A DNA stretch of 64,000 nucleotides from Symbiodinium kawagutii (GCA_009767595.1 VSDK01013682.1:516516-580515), one strand, 5' to 3'; positions 22,021 through 32,749 are shown, numbered from the stretch's first letter. The notes: a model not told the origin generated them from the letters alone. Made by a program: numbers and translations.

Positions 22021-22569
22021 GTGAGCACTGCGGGAGATCCAAGGGTCCAGTTTTGTTGGTTTCCGATGAAGATGTGAAAGACCCATGGGATTTCTTGCTA
22101 TCGATGGATAAGAAACATAGGATTATTTGCTATAGATGGATAAGAAACATCTGAAAAAGATTGAAAAACGATTGTTATAAATGAGAAGAATATTATGATC
22201 TCTATTCGGAGTTGGTGACGAAATCTGGAGGCAACCAAACTGCAATGAAGTAGGCCTGAACGACCCACTACCGAACTTGCCCTTGAGGTGTTTACCTACG
22301 GTGCCGTGATTTCCGCGTTGGAGTTGAGCACTCAGGGACGTCTCATTTTAAGAACGATATTGATTGTACAATGTACATGATTGGTGACCCTTGAACTTGG
22401 CAGCTAGAACAGAGCGTTTTGGGATGTTTTAAAGGTGCCACATTGGTGCCAGCCTGTCTGGTAAATGCAGCCAGGGCAGTTGTTTCGGATGTAAATCTTG
22501 AGACGCGCCACTCATTCAATCGTGCATTATGGGTGCGTTGCTTCCCGAGGGGATGGCCGGGGATTGCAG

Positions 22570-22680
22570 GGACACCCATCACTGGACAGCCGGTCGTAAG
22601 GAAGTCCTCCCAGTGGCAAAGGGCTTTGGAGGTGCTTGGCAGCGCCAAAGAGTCAGGCACCGGGGATGGCTACGCCTTCG
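22570..22680 (+). CDS. PPR-like exon
   Basis: After GGGGATTGCAG the frame reads RKSSQWQRALEVLGSAKESG, then TGDGYAFE. The S-Q-W-Q-x-A-L-x-V-L is the standard start of a PPR first helix. No clear donor chosen. Confidence 0.5.
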
Positions 22681-23007
22681 AAGATTCAAGATGTCAATGG
22701 TACAGTACCGACCCCAATTTGACCCTCTATCTTCTTACTAGGTCATTACAATATCGATAGCCATCAACAATGCTGAGTAACGGTATAATTGTTGATGGTT
22801 AATTCATGACGTAAATGGTATACTTAGCATTATTGCTTCTTGTTGATGACATTGATGTTGTGGCCGTGTACCACACCCCCAGTGTAGCTAGCAAGCGTCG
22901 CCGGCTTGTGAGAATAGAAATACGTCTTGCTGATGTTTATAGCAACCACCATAACGAGATCAATCATGGTCATCAACGGCTTCGCTGAAGGGCCCCAGCT
23001 GTTTTAG

Positions 23008-23069
23008 GCGAAGTCAATGCAGTGCTCTATGGTGCAGCCCTGGGGGCTGCCAAGCAAGAATGGCAGCAG
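23008..23069 (+). CDS. PPR exon (second helix and W-Q end)
   Basis: Acceptor AGCTGTTTTAG and a GTGGGG donor give a 62-base exon, 2 bases in and phase 0 out. It reads EVNAVLYGAALGAAKQEWQQ: N-A-x-x-Y-G-A-A-L-x-A-x-x-x-x-x-W-Q is the classical PPR second helix and the W-Q that starts the next repeat. The exon at 23273 continues directly with the matching first helix. Confidence 0.62.
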
Positions 23070-23272
23070 GTGGGGCCAGGGCGCACCCTGGCCCAGCATT
23101 GTCAGTTGATGGCTCACCCGTGCAGCAGCTGCACTGGACAGAATGGTTGAACTGATCCGCAACTGGGGTGGATTGGATACGGTTGGAGGGTGTGAAAGAC
23201 TTGACCTATTTGTTGTATTCCACCATTGAATGATTGGTGTATCCAATCCTGGGGTTGTTGTCCCATGTGCAG

Positions 23273-23380
23273 GTTCTGTGGCTCTTGAAAGATATGAGGG
23301 ATCAACACGTCGAGGCTGGCATCGTTGCCTACAGCGTGGGTGCCTCAGAGTGTACCCCTGACCTTCCTGGCGCTAATCAT
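23273..23380 (+). CDS. PPR exon (first and second helix)
   Basis: Phase-0 entry after CCCATGTGCAG, exactly complementary to the phase-0 exit of the 23008 exon. Reads VLWLLKDMRDQHVEAGIVAY then SVGASECTPDL: first PPR helix, turn, and second helix with a Y-S-V-G-A-S-E-C core. The join with the preceding exon gives an uninterrupted repeat, which is the best evidence that these dispersed exons belong to one protein. Confidence 0.62.
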
Positions 23381-23610
23381 GTTTTTTTGTACCTGCCATG
23401 TTTCAGCTATGCAGCGTATGGAAGGTCTTATGAACAATTTGCAGCCATCGCCATTCGTCATGATATGCAATTCTTAGGCATAAATGATCATGTTCAACCG
23501 TTATTGCTTCACATTCACGAACAACTACTCACTATGCAACAATGATATGATTTTTATGCCGGCCATGGGGTGTAGAGCCCTTTTGATAAACCGATGGTTT
23601 AGCTATATGA

Positions 23611-23716
23611 TGGTTTTTCAAAATAGGAGTACCCCCACTTATCATCTAGTTTATCAACCATTTATATTTATAGCAATAAACCAACAATTTTTCCGGGGTC
23701 CCGATTTAAGAAACCA
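23611..23716. mobile_element. family A inverted-repeat element, copy 1
   Basis: TGGTTTTTCAAAATAGGAGTACCCC at the left is answered by GGGGTCCCGATTTAAGAAACCA at the right. Body is AT-rich. Related copies at 38234, 39361 and 51811. MITE-like, with no coding capacity. Confidence 0.65.
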
Positions 23717-24580
23717 CAAGAAACCACCAAATAAGTCACTGCTGAGGGATAAATGGCTGAGGGTTAGATCTCCCCAAGGTGGCCATGCGCTCGTGCGAGC
23801 GGGCAAACAGCTGGCAGCAGGTGCCTGGGATTGGATAAAGACCCATAATTCAAAGGTAATTTCCTGCAATGCATGGTAATACCACTGGTGGCTTGTGGTG
23901 GTTTACTAATATACTGTATATTGATCTAGCATTCATGTCATCCTCGCCGAAGGAAGCGTTTGGACAATAATTTGGCAAATCCTTCGTTGATACTGATTTG
24001 ACCAGCTCGTTGGGGATCATTCAAATCATGAACTGAGAATCCCCATGAATCCTCTAACAAGTACCAATGCGCGGCGGGCTGGACACTGCTCATGTGGCAA
24101 TCCTGAATTGGAGATGCTGGCAAGCCCAAATCATGAGATCGCTTCTGGAGCTACTGTGATCATTTTCGGGTGGTTGGTATATACTGATTTGCCCCTATCA
24201 ATTGGGACCAAACTAAGCGAGTGTAAAGATGAGCAATGGTTTTGCAAGTTCACGGTCAATTCTTGATGAGCCCTAATGTGGGTTCCTGTTTGGCTTACCG
24301 GGAAAAGTAAGCAAGTCAGCAATGATATGTCTTAAAGTGTGTCATGGGAATACTGCCACATTGACATACTGGCAAGCAAATACAAGAGACCTCACTCGAA
24401 TTTGATGGTTGTTGCCACTAAGTCCCTACCTATTGCTGAAATGGTTTTTCATTGGGTGAACTACGCATCAGTAGGTGCACCACTAGTTATCCGTTAATCA
24501 ACTATTAAGCATGAATAATCCCCTGTTGAACCAATGTGCCGCACTGAATCGGAACATGTTTGGTTGCCTTGTCCATCGCT
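23717..24580. other. spacer, weak open frames
   Basis: No supported exon. Both strands around 23.75-23.88 kb are open for about 70 codons without recognisable domains. Confidence 0.3.
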
Positions 24581-24585
24581 GGCAG

Positions 24586-24690
24586 GCTCTAGAGATTTTC
24601 CGACTTCTCACTTTGGAGGAGGCACTTCCGGCAAAGTCAGTGCAGCTTCGTAGCGGAAATCGAGGGTCGCTAGTGACCACATCTGACCAG
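24586..24690 (+). CDS. PPR exon (first helix)
   Basis: Phase-0 entry after CATCGCTGGCAG. It reads ALEIFRLLTLEEALPAKSVQ then LRSG, a clear first PPR helix with the L-P turn; the codons before the acceptor still read H-R-W-Q, so the exon may in fact run through. The frame is open to a TAG at 24691. Placed between PPR exons at 23273 and 25413. Confidence 0.58.
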
Positions 24691-24977
24691 TAGGAACCAA
24701 GCTCTTAAGCACCGGATTTGACACTTGCTGAACGGAAGGTTTACTCAGGTCGGACCGGTTTCAAACACTTCAACTGTTCCAACCTACCTTGGAGGAAGCA
24801 ATATGGCCATTGGCGGTTGCAACCAATTCATAGCAGCTACTTCTTTCAGGATTGCGTCAACACAAATATACAACAGTACAAAACATTGAGGTTGTGCAAG
24901 GGAGATGTGTCAAAAGTTGGTAGCTAGTTCTGGATAGTTCTGGTGCAGCCATACAAGCATATTGATATTTATTGTTC

Positions 24978-25262
24978 ATACATATATATATATATATATA
25001 GAGGTGTAGGTAGATGTCAATGCAGATCAATGCACATTCATGTTTTGTTGTGATTAATTGCATGTTTCTTTCTTTATGTTTCTTTTTTTGATGTCAACTA
25101 TTGACGCCATTTTGCACTGTCACACGCCAGACAATAGGACCAGAAGGTACTGAGTGCGTACGATATTTATAGTGTGGCGTTCGATTGCCAACTTTTGTAT
25201 GTATATATAAATATGTATATAAATATTTTTAAAAAATAGATATATATATATATATAGATATA
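24978..25262. repeat. TA-rich microsatellites
   Basis: Pure TA at 24979-25000 and 25239-25262, with TATAAATATGTATATAAATA between 25200 and 25235. Noncoding. Confidence 0.8.
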
Positions 25263-25412
25263 TCCTGGATTTTTGATGAATTTAAATGTATGTGTGTACA
25301 TGTATGTATATCACCTATTCTTGATCATAGATAGTCACAAGTGTGTAAACACATCCTGTACATACATTTTGAGCGAATCCATGACTGGTGGAGATCTTTT
25401 CCCCCCTTGGAG

Positions 25413-25482
25413 GTGGCCCCCGATGTGATCGCCTATGGAACGGAGGGGGGTCCAAGCAAGCACCGAAATGCTGGTTGCCGCA
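25413..25482 (+). CDS. PPR exon (second helix)
   Basis: Reads VAPDVIAYGTEGGPSKHRNA with a following GCR, ended by a GTGAGG donor. V-x-P-D-V-I-x-Y-G is the start of a PPR second helix; the rest diverges. The acceptor is taken as the AG of CCCCCCTTGGAG after a pyrimidine run. A GAC/GAT microsatellite begins 64 bases downstream. Confidence 0.5.
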
Positions 25483-25545
25483 GTGAGGATCAGCGTTGAA
25501 CCTGTGCTTTGTATCAACAGGTTCATTGGGTTGGTCGATTTGATT

Positions 25546-25650
<105 letters not shown>

Positions 25651-25815
25651 ATGATGAGGATGATGTTGGTGTGTATGGACGATGATGTTCAATGATGGTT
25701 GTGACTGTTATTGTGATGAATGATGGCCACTTGTGCTCAATCACGGTGCATCATGGTACTATGATGGCTTGACGATGGGACCTAAAGCCCAGCCCAGGTT
25801 GTCAATGCCAACCAG

Positions 25816-25895
25816 CCAGGGAGATGATGCACCACAACCCGAGGCGGTCCAAAGATTCCTTGAAACGGTTGATGTCCACAGGAAGCCAAGGCAGT
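25816..25895 (+). CDS. weak exon-like segment
   Basis: A + frame reads APQPEAVQRFLETVDVHRKP and meets TGA. Composition is protein-like and could be a first PPR helix (A-V-x-x-F-L-x-T). The opposite strand (VDINRFKESLDRLGLWCI) is equally attractive. GCCAAGGCAGTGAACGCAT occurs twice, at 25889 and 25933. Confidence 0.25.
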
Positions 25896-26214
25896 GAACG
25901 CATCCATCAGGCCATGCAGGGTAGACCTGCTATGCCAAGGCAGTGAACGCATGCCGCAAAGGTGGCCTTTGGTCTACCGTCGCTCGGATGATGTCACGGC
26001 CACACAGAGCCGAGGTCCATGAAATGAGTTGACTTATGGGTAGGACATGGTACGACTGAATTAGATATAAGTCGCCTAGATTTATCAAGTTATGAGTTGT
26101 TGACTTTTGGGATGAAATGAGTTGTGACTACTACAATCCCAGAAAAATTGTAGTAGTTCACATCCTAACAGCAGTACGCCTGTAAGCAGCCACGCGTGTC
26201 CTGGACCCACAGCC

Positions 26215-26288
26215 ATTTCATCCTCAACGTTGAATGCAACCAGTGGTGTTTGCCAACATGAAGAAGAGGATCAAGAGGCCAACCAGGT
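26215..26288 (+). CDS. PPR-like exon
   Basis: Acceptor CTGGACCCACAG and a GTAGTT donor; 2 bases in, phase 0 out, the same phases as the exon at 23008. Reads SSTLNATSGVCQHEEEDQEA ending NQ. T-L-N-A-T-S-G-V-C fits the PPR second helix, but the following acidic run is unusual. Confidence 0.42.
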
Positions 26289-26357
26289 AGTTATTCTTAT
26301 GATCCGATGATGAATGCATGATATGATGTCCGGCTTTGACATACTCTGGTTCCACCG

Positions 26358-26446
26358 GGTAAGTTTAACATGGAACCTGAAAATGGCCAATGTAGAGGAG
26401 AACAATCTTCTAAGGGCTTCCTTTCAGGTTCCATGTTAAACTTACC
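26358..26446. repeat. perfect 25-bp inverted repeat with 39-base loop
   Basis: The arms 26358-26382 and 26422-26446 are exact reverse complements (left arm begins GGTAAGTTTAACATGG). The left arm begins with a GTAAGT donor-like word. A hairpin, possibly the remains of a fold-back element. Confidence 0.92.
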
Positions 26447-26661
26447 AGGGGTATCGAAGTAGTGAAAACTCCGGCTCGGATGATGAATGAAGCATTCTTT
26501 CTTCTTGGCGGATGCTCTTTGGATCCAAACCATGTTTCTATAGAGATAGAGAGGCTTACGAGAGAGGCCTACCCCCAAACTCATTGGTGGGGGTTCCCAG
26601 ATGCACAACGCGCCTGTAAACCCAGCATTTTCTGAAATGAGGAATGCTATCATGGTGAACA

Positions 26662-27129
26662 TTTCTTGACCTATTCATATAGGTGTGGTGCGAGCATGGG
26701 TGGCATGGAAAATATAGCCATGCATACATGTTTGTTACACTACTGCAGCCAAAGATCTCCTTTGCTGTCGATAGCTAGAGTCTCTTAAGAAAACTGACGC
26801 CTCTATCTCAGGCACACCGAATTGGGATAAGTTTGCAACCAAAACACGACCATTTCCCTGGTGAAGTTGACACATGCCCAAGCATGCTCCTACCCAGGAT
26901 GCTACACCATTGAAGGGTCGACCAGGGACACGTTTGTTGGTGACCCTGGCTCAGGGTTCATCCATGGGTCGCCCAGGCATTGGCGCTTCTGCAAGAAATC
27001 CAAAACTCAAGGTGCCATGGCCATGGGGTCAGGTAACCCATCGGGATGCAGCCACCAGTTGCGACTTGCAGTTTCCGACGTCACGTTTGTGTAAGCCTTA
27101 AGGGCGTTCGTTGAGCATCACAACTGCAG
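26662..27129. other. spacer, open frames without support
   Basis: Two overlapping + frames of about 75 codons at 26861-27101 have no recognisable domain. Nothing else seen. Confidence 0.3.
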
Positions 27130-27200
27130 GGTTTTTCGACGCTTCTTTGAAGTCCGGGGGAGAGTGTTGGTCACCTCGCTGCCTATCTCTCAAGCGTTTG
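27130..27200 (+). CDS. probable exon, basic helical segment
   Basis: Acceptor ATCACAACTGCAG and a GTGACT donor enclose 71 bases, 1 base in and 1 out. Reads VFRRFFEVRGRVLVTSLPIS and QAF. It could be a first PPR helix; it is not diagnostic. The clean splice pair and composition support coding. Confidence 0.42.
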
Positions 27201-27951
27201 GTGACTGGTATGTGACTATTCTGCTGTTCTTGTGTCCTTCGATTGCACTGCGTAAGTGGTTGTAAGTGTTTACTATTGATTGATTGTCAACCAGGTACTT
27301 TGGGGACAATATTTGGATTTACTACTGTTTACTATTGTAAATGTTTGTTGAACAATATTTGGGGAACATGTTTCCAGGTACTTTGTTCAACTTGTTCCAA
27401 TAGTCTGGAAATGAACATCCAAGCCTCGGAATCATCACATGGTGTGGTTACATGTTAGTGGACCGTAGTAGAGGTATGTAGCACAGGCTGTAGTGGATCA
27501 TCCGTTGTGTGTCATTTGTAGTTGGATATTAGGGCATGTGGAATATCAACATCAATGTAGATTTGTACACAGGTGCTTATTCATTATCAACCGATCATAC
27601 ATTTGCAGACACATATATGTATGTATATTTCTATATACATTCAAATTCATAACACGTATATGTTGATCAGTACACAATATATATATATATTTACATATGC
27701 ATACTTTTCGCGACAAGCATATGAATACGCATATAGAGATCATTACATTTATTAAGTATCTAGATAAATCTATAGAGAGAGGAATTGTTTATTGTCATTT
27801 GTTGTATACGTTTATTCATTTATTTATCCGTTGATTCATAGATTTACTTATTATTTTTTGTACGTACAAATAGTATTGTTTATACATTCATTTATGTTAT
27901 TTGTACGTACGCAACCAGCCAGCCCCTAACTTTGTTCACGCCGGCCTCAAG
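27201..27951. other. AT-rich spacer
   Basis: No coding island. Contains a TA run at 27676-27692 and TTTATTCATTTATTTATCC-type sequence at 27810-27900. Confidence 0.4.
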
Positions 27952-28006
27952 GTTGGAGGCCAATGAGGTGGTCTACAGCAGCGCCGTTGGGATGCCCGGC
28001 TCGCTG
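27952..28006 (+). CDS. PPR exon (second helix)
   Basis: After ACGCCGGCCTCAAG one base enters, then the frame reads LEANEVVYSSAVGMPGSL and ends in phase 0 before GTGGGG. L-E-x-N-E-V-V-Y-S-S-A-V is a PPR turn and second helix. The entry G-TTG-GAG is the same as in the exon at 30329. Confidence 0.55.
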
Positions 28007-28091
28007 GTGGGGTTTTGATTATTTTGCTATACCTGGCTATCACAGATACCGTTTTTTACATATGTATATAGTAAATAAATACATATAAATG

Positions 28092-28550
28092 AATAATATA
28101 TATATATATATATCTCACTTTTTGTCTATGAAATTTCGCCATACACCTAGTTATGTATATATAGATATGTACAATCAATCAATCCATCAATCCATCAATC
28201 CATCAATCCATCAATCCATCAATCCATCAATCATCATTAAGCATTAACCATCATAAGTCATGTTCAACCAAATAATTAACCATCATTAATCGTATCTAAC
28301 AAATTATCTAACCAGATTCATTAATATCCTCGAACCCATCAATTCACCATTATTAACCATTATTGACAACTCAATTCACCATAATTCACCATCATTAAAC
28401 AATCAATCAACCATCATTGACAATTTAATTCACCACCACAAACCAGCATGAACCATGCTGCATTAACCATCATTCACAATTTTTTCAACCGTTATTCTCA
28501 ACTTGGTAACCCATCATTAACCATTTGTTATTCACCATCACCAGCCATGT
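28092..28550. repeat. ATCAATCC tandem and CA-rich CCATCATTAACCA spacer
   Basis: A TA run (28098-28113), then six copies of the eight-base unit CCATCAAT (28180-28232), grading into a 300-base degenerate AACCATCATTAACC tract ahead of the 28692 exon. Confidence 0.75.
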
Positions 28551-28691
28551 TTACCCATAGCAAGCGATCGCTGCTTCCCAGGTGAGCTGTTGTGAGACCG
28601 TCGGTCGTTCGGACTTGGCGGCCAGCTTGCTGACCAGGCTTGGAATCCGCGCGCGGCCACTGGTCACCACCCGCCCTTGGTGATGCCCCAG

Positions 28692-28790
28692 GATGAAAGA
28701 CGCCAAGATTTGGCCCAACCTCATCAGCTACAACGCTGCCATGAGTTCATGTGAGAAGGGCAGGCAGTCCGCCAGGGCTCGGGCGGCGCG
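28692..28790 (+). CDS. PPR exon (second helix)
   Basis: Acceptor GATGCCCCAG, donor GTGAGG; 1 base in, 2 out. It reads MKDAKIWPNLISYNAAMSSC then EKG and a basic tail. W-P-N-L-I-S-Y-N-A-A-M-S-S-C-E-K-G is an almost perfect copy of the PPR motif typical of dinoflagellate proteins. Two bases leave and one enters at the next exon (29039), so the frames join. Confidence 0.72.
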
Positions 28791-29038
28791 GTGAGGAAAT
28801 CCACTCGTCTCCTGGGGGTCTTTAAAACCAGCCTTCAAGTGACTAAATGTGGAAAGTTGATGATTCTTGAAGTGGACAGACCCTCTAAATAGTTTTTGAG
28901 TTGGTTTATTGTTACAACTGGTTAATGAATATCGGATGATGGATGATCACTTGGGGTACTCGCAGCTGTTAGGAAACCACCACATGCTTTCCGATCTCCA
29001 TCCATCGGGCATCCCCACTGTCTGCATGGCCATGGCAG

Positions 29039-29094
29039 GTCTTGGGAGCTCTCCTTGAGCCTCTTCAAGATGCTCCTGGGCGGCAGATCCAGCG
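29039..29094 (+). CDS. PPR exon (first helix)
   Basis: After GGCCATGGCAG one base completes the codon left by the 28692 exon; the frame then reads SWELSLSLFKMLLGGRSS. S-W-E-L-S-L-S-L-F-K-M-L is a first PPR helix following the E-K-G end of the previous exon. A GTTGGA donor is possible at 29095, but the phase does not fit the next exon, so the end is uncertain. Confidence 0.55.
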
Positions 29095-29406
29095 GTTGGA
29101 ACTCCAGCGGTTGGGTTGGTCGATCAATGGTGGTACTGTACCCTGGGCCATGGTGGTAGCAGGATCCATGGTGGTAGACTTATCCATGGTGGTGCCATGG
29201 TGGTAGCATGGGCACAAGCTGTTAGAAAGTCAGTCCAGCTGTTGGGTTTGTCGCTGTACCTCGGATCACCCTCCAGCTGTTGAGTTTGCCATGATTTTCA
29301 TAGGGAAATCACCAGTGAGTTGGGGGTACAGCAATGACTTGGACAGAGCGGTTTCTGTAAATCTGCCAGTGCTAACCCGTGACCAACGACTATCGAGATA
29401 GGAGGT

Positions 29407-29589
29407 GTGTTTCATGCTGCTGAGATTTTCTATGATGAAACCTGGAAATCTCACACAGACCCAAAGTTCAAAACACGCAGTCTATGTTGGGATGGAGACA
29501 GCGTACCCCCAAAGATTTGGTTTGCTTACTCTCATGGTCATCTCATGGCTACAGGATGGCACTCAGTTCCAGAACCAGCCAGGTTGTGA
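29407..29589 (+). CDS. weak open frame
   Basis: A 60-codon + frame with varied composition (YDETWKSHTDPKFKTRSLCW). An overlapping frame is also open and no domain is recognised. Confidence 0.2.
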   Translation: MFHAAEIFYDETWKSHTDPKFKTRSLCWDGDSVPPKIWFAYSHGHLMATGWHSVPEPARL

Positions 29590-29751
29590 CATTGGGTGGT
29601 GGTGACAGGGGCTTGTGAAATTCCTCCTGGCTTTTCTTGCCAAGGTTATAGTTTATAGTCACGCAGTCTTTTGGTAAATCCGCTGCTTACTTGAAAAAAA
29701 CTTCCAAACAATGCCGCTTTCACACTTGTACAATTCATAACAATCTCAAAA

Positions 29752-29882
29752 AATGGTCATTATTTTCGGTACCATCACCAAGCAGCTGTGGAAGCCACCA
29801 TGCCTGGCTTGGAAGTACAGACGATTTCTTGCAGCCAACTTGCCCGTAATGGTGTTGGCTATATTGGTTGCATACCCCTGAT
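29752..29882 (+). CDS. short ORF, basic with hydrophobic end
   Basis: An ATG frame of 42 codons: TITKQLWKPPCLAWKYRRFL followed by a hydrophobic stretch (LPVMVLAILVAYP) and TGA. It could be a small membrane-associated peptide or a terminal exon. No homologue is recognised. Confidence 0.25.
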
Positions 29883-29999
29883 GGCTCGCCACCTTCTCTA
29901 GATCAACAAAAATCAACTAGGAACAATCCACTAGTTGCCTGTCACCTGTCGCTACTTATCTAGTGCCTAGACAGTTGATTTGATCTGTTTCTTCCGAAT

Positions 30000-30328
30000 A
30001 TGATTATCCATCATTCACCATGGCCATTTATCCACTAGTCAAATTTAGATAAATTTAATATTTCTTGTCTATTTATAGATATTCATCGCTCTACTAGAAC
30101 CATCTATATCCACTGTAGTTGATTTCGATCCTTGAACACTATATTGAATATGCATTACTCCACCATTTAAGAATATTGTCTAGTGTTCATTGAATCCATT
30201 TAAATCCATCTACCAACCTACTCTATGAATCCGCTACTCAGTCATTAGGATTTAGATATTCATCACTCCACCCTTAAAATCCATCCACTAAGCTACTGGA
30301 TGGATCCGCTACTGTCCTTTCTTGTCAG
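30000..30328. repeat. CA-rich TCCA/CCATC spacer
   Basis: Loose ATCCACTA, AATCCATC and TCACTCCACC words on the + strand, leading to the acceptor of the 30329 exon. Confidence 0.45.
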
Positions 30329-30448
30329 GTTGGAGCATGACTCCTTGGAGCCCGACGTGGTCTCGGTGAACGCGGCTTTGAGCTCCTGTGCCTGGGACGG
30401 GAGCTGTTGGACATGGCAGGCCGCCGCTCTGAAGGAAGGGTGGAGAGG
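30329..30448 (+). CDS. PPR exon (second helix and next Trp)
   Basis: Acceptor TCCTTTCTTGTCAG; one base in. Reads LEHDSLEPDVVSVNAALSSC then AWDGSCWTWQ and AAALKEGW. L-E-P-D-V-V-S-V-N-A-A-L-S-S-C is a textbook dinoflagellate PPR motif. The exon could end after W-T-W-Q with a GC donor, joining in phase 0 with the 31694 exon, or at the GTACTA donor at 30449. Confidence 0.72.
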
Positions 30449-30659
30449 GTACTACTTTTGATAACAAAGAGAAGATGGGTAATTATAGTGATTATCATAG
30501 GTAAATGATACTATAGAATAGTCATTTGCATATCATGAAACATTAATTCTATGATTTGTATTTACATCATCAGTATAATCAATAAGATAAACGTGATCAT
30601 AAGTAGCAAAAATCATCCCAACAAATTCTAACTAGATAGATATAAATGATATAAACATA

Positions 30660-30740
30660 TGTAATATATATATACATAATATATATATATATATAATATA
30701 TATATATGTATATATAATATATATATATATGTATATATAA
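30660..30740. repeat. TA microsatellite cluster
   Basis: Four TA runs broken by ATGTA and AATATA words. Confidence 0.9.
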
Positions 30741-30854
30741 TATGTTGGCCCCAGATAGCTAAATCCTCGACGCGGTTGCTGGAAGCCGTTGATAACTGAC
30801 TGGCAATTTGCAAAAAAAGCAGAGTAACTTCGCAGCTGAGATGCCTGCTGTGAC

Positions 30855-31087
30855 GTGACAAGGCGGCGCTTCCTCGCAATCCGAGGTGAGAAAGGATTGA
30901 AATGGGAGGTGCAGCGGGCTGGGAGACCAGGACACGCCATCCCCGGAACGATCAGTTTTTGGGAAGCAGAGAAGCGGACCAATTTGGTGCCACCAGCGGA
31001 GCACTATGGCAACAGAATGCAACAGAGTGTGCTGGATTTTCATGGCCAGTATACAACCTGTATGATGACATGATGATTCACCAGTAG
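30855..31087. other. GC-richer segment open on several frames
   Basis: Two + frames and two minus frames stay open for 60-116 codons. A + frame reads ECAGFSWPVYNLYDDMMIHQ at its end. A coding exon may be hidden here but cannot be assigned. Confidence 0.25.
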
Positions 31088-31439
31088 CTTGCGATCATCT
31101 CTCAAGATTTGGACCTCAAATGCGTTAAGGCCAACCACGCAAATGACTTTGTGCAGAGGACCAGCTGTTTACTTCAAAGAAGCTGCTAGGTAGTACAAGT
31201 AGAATTGCAATTTAATATCCAGTGACTTCACAGACAAGATCAAACAAGCAATGGCAAACATACATCCATACACATTAATTCAAGTCTTTGCAGATCCTAC
31301 CCTTCCAGTTGTAGCTTTCTTCTCTCCGAGGAAAGCTGTTGCAGATTGACTTGACAAGACTCCATTGGTGATAGGGTGCCTCTCGATACACTTGATTTTT
31401 CTTCGCTACTTCTGAGCATCCTTAGCCAAAATTAACCAT

Positions 31440-31690
31440 AGTATGAGACACTGTGAACGTTGAACATGTTTGGTAATTGTTAAATATCATCCATCATTAT
31501 TTCCCCTTATGGATCAGCGCAATTGACCATTCTCAATCATCATTTAGCATCATTAAACATAATATGTGATCATCAAAATATATCAATTAATACGTAATGA
31601 TTGACGCCAATGAGTAACATCTAGTAACTGTTTTCAAGCACCATGAATCATCATGAAAAAACAGCCAACAACAGCACCAGCTCTTCCCAT
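31440..31690. repeat. CA-rich CATCATT spacer
   Basis: AATATCATCCATCATTATTT, CAATCATCATTTAGCATCATT and AATCATCATG words lead to the acceptor of the next exon. Confidence 0.45.
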
Positions 31691-31693
31691 CAG

Positions 31694-31786
31694 GAAGCGC
31701 TGGGTCTGTGGAAGTGCGCAAAGATGCTGAGGATCGAGCTGGATGGCATCAGTTGCAACGTTGCTTGGTGCATAGGAGCTGGATAT
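31694..31786 (+). CDS. PPR exon
   Basis: Phase-0 entry after CTCTTCCCATCAG and exit before GTACGG. Reads EALGLWKCAKMLRIELDGIS then CNVAWCIGAGY. E-A-L-x-L-W-x-x-A-K-M-L-R-I-E-L-D is the first helix and turn, C-N-V-A-W the second. It continues the W-T-W-Q end of the 30329 exon if that uses its GC donor. Confidence 0.62.
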
Positions 31787-31799
31787 GTACGGGAAAATG

Positions 31800-31880
31800 T
31801 CCTACTTATATTACGATAATGGTTGATAGTGGTTAATGTTGCTTAATGGTGGTTACTGATGATCAATCATGGAAATAACA
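31800..31880. repeat. TG-rich TGGTTAATG spacer
   Basis: AATGGTTGATAGTGGTTAATGTTGCTTAATGGTGG-type words follow the 31694 exon; the 3' half of the same short intron has TGATCAATCATGG and GATCATCATTTG. Confidence 0.5.
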
Positions 31881-31954
31881 TATCCACAAAGTTTTTGATT
31901 GATCATCATTTGTCGTGGTTTCCCCCTATTCTGCTTGTGAATCAATGAGCTAAG

Positions 31955-32039
31955 TGGTTGGGACGGTGCTTGGCCTTCACCCTTCGCGAGCAACTTCTTG
32001 GGGATGTTCCCAGAGCCAACGTTACTGCGGCCCAAGGCA
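31955..32039 (+). CDS. PPR exon (first helix)
   Basis: Phase-0 entry after AATGAGCTAAG and exit before GTTACA. Reads WLGRCLAFTLREQLLGDVPR then ANVTAAQG, first PPR helix and turn. Only 168 bases after the previous exon, whose phase-0 end fits. Confidence 0.55.
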
Positions 32040-32554
32040 GTTACAGTACCACCGACCTATAGAAACTGCAAAGGATTGGTTCACGACACGGAGATCCTTT
32101 GCACCAAGTGAGGTTGGTAGGGCAGATCTTCTGGGGATACGACAGGATGGGACAAACATGGCAGTTTTGGGGTTCCCATTTGCAGGATCAAATTATACAA
32201 CGCATTGATTTTGTGGAGTTCTGATGAATGTCATGTTGTAACAAACAACATTTTTGCAAGTTCAAACATTTGTTTAGTTATTTTGTGGAGTTCTGAGTCA
32301 TTTTGCAGAAACTAACTCAAGATTTTAACATGCACGAACTGAGCTTAGATGGGTTTTTGAATGTTGGTACCCCATCATTTATCCAGCCAACCAACGAAAA
32401 AATGAGAGCAACCAATGGGAAACCACTGAGGCAATGGTCAGTGCTGGAGAAAAGGGTTTGCAATGGGCTCGGATCTCAGGAGCTCTAGCCGAGCCACTGC
32501 AGAATTGATGCTCCTGGTTGATAGTGGTTTTCTAATGTTCGGCATGCAGCATAG

Positions 32555-32749
32555 GCGTGGTTGAATGCAGCTTCAACTATTTTTGGTTGGGATCAAAGTA
32601 TAGAACTGCTTGAGAAGCTTGAAATGACGGCTGCATTTTTTGGAAAGGGAGCAGTGAGTCTTGGTTGGGAGGAAATGAATAGCTTCAGTGCTGGCACAAG
32701 TGATCAGTCCTCAAACCTCCTGTTTGTGGGCTCCTGGCTTTTTAAGCAG
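32555..32749 (+). CDS. PPR-like exon, 65 codons
   Basis: Enters in phase 0 after GCAGCATAG, leaves in phase 0 after F-K-Q before a GTATAC donor. Begins AWLNAASTIFGWDQSIELLE and continues KLEMTAAFFGKG; L-N-A-A-S...W-D-Q-S-I-E-L-L-E-K-L-E is a second helix followed by the next first helix. The C-terminal half (SAGTSDQSSNLLFVGSW) does not match PPR well. The exon is less GC-rich than its neighbours. Confidence 0.5.

Noticed and set aside
26108..26156. Small hairpin GTGACTACTACAAT / ATTGTAGTAGTTCAC
   Set aside because: Near-perfect 14-base stem but short and with an unpaired base; not enough to call a feature beside the 25-bp perfect stem nearby.
28180..28232. CRISPR-like regular repeat
   Set aside because: It is a contiguous eight-base tandem without spacers, in eukaryote-like DNA.
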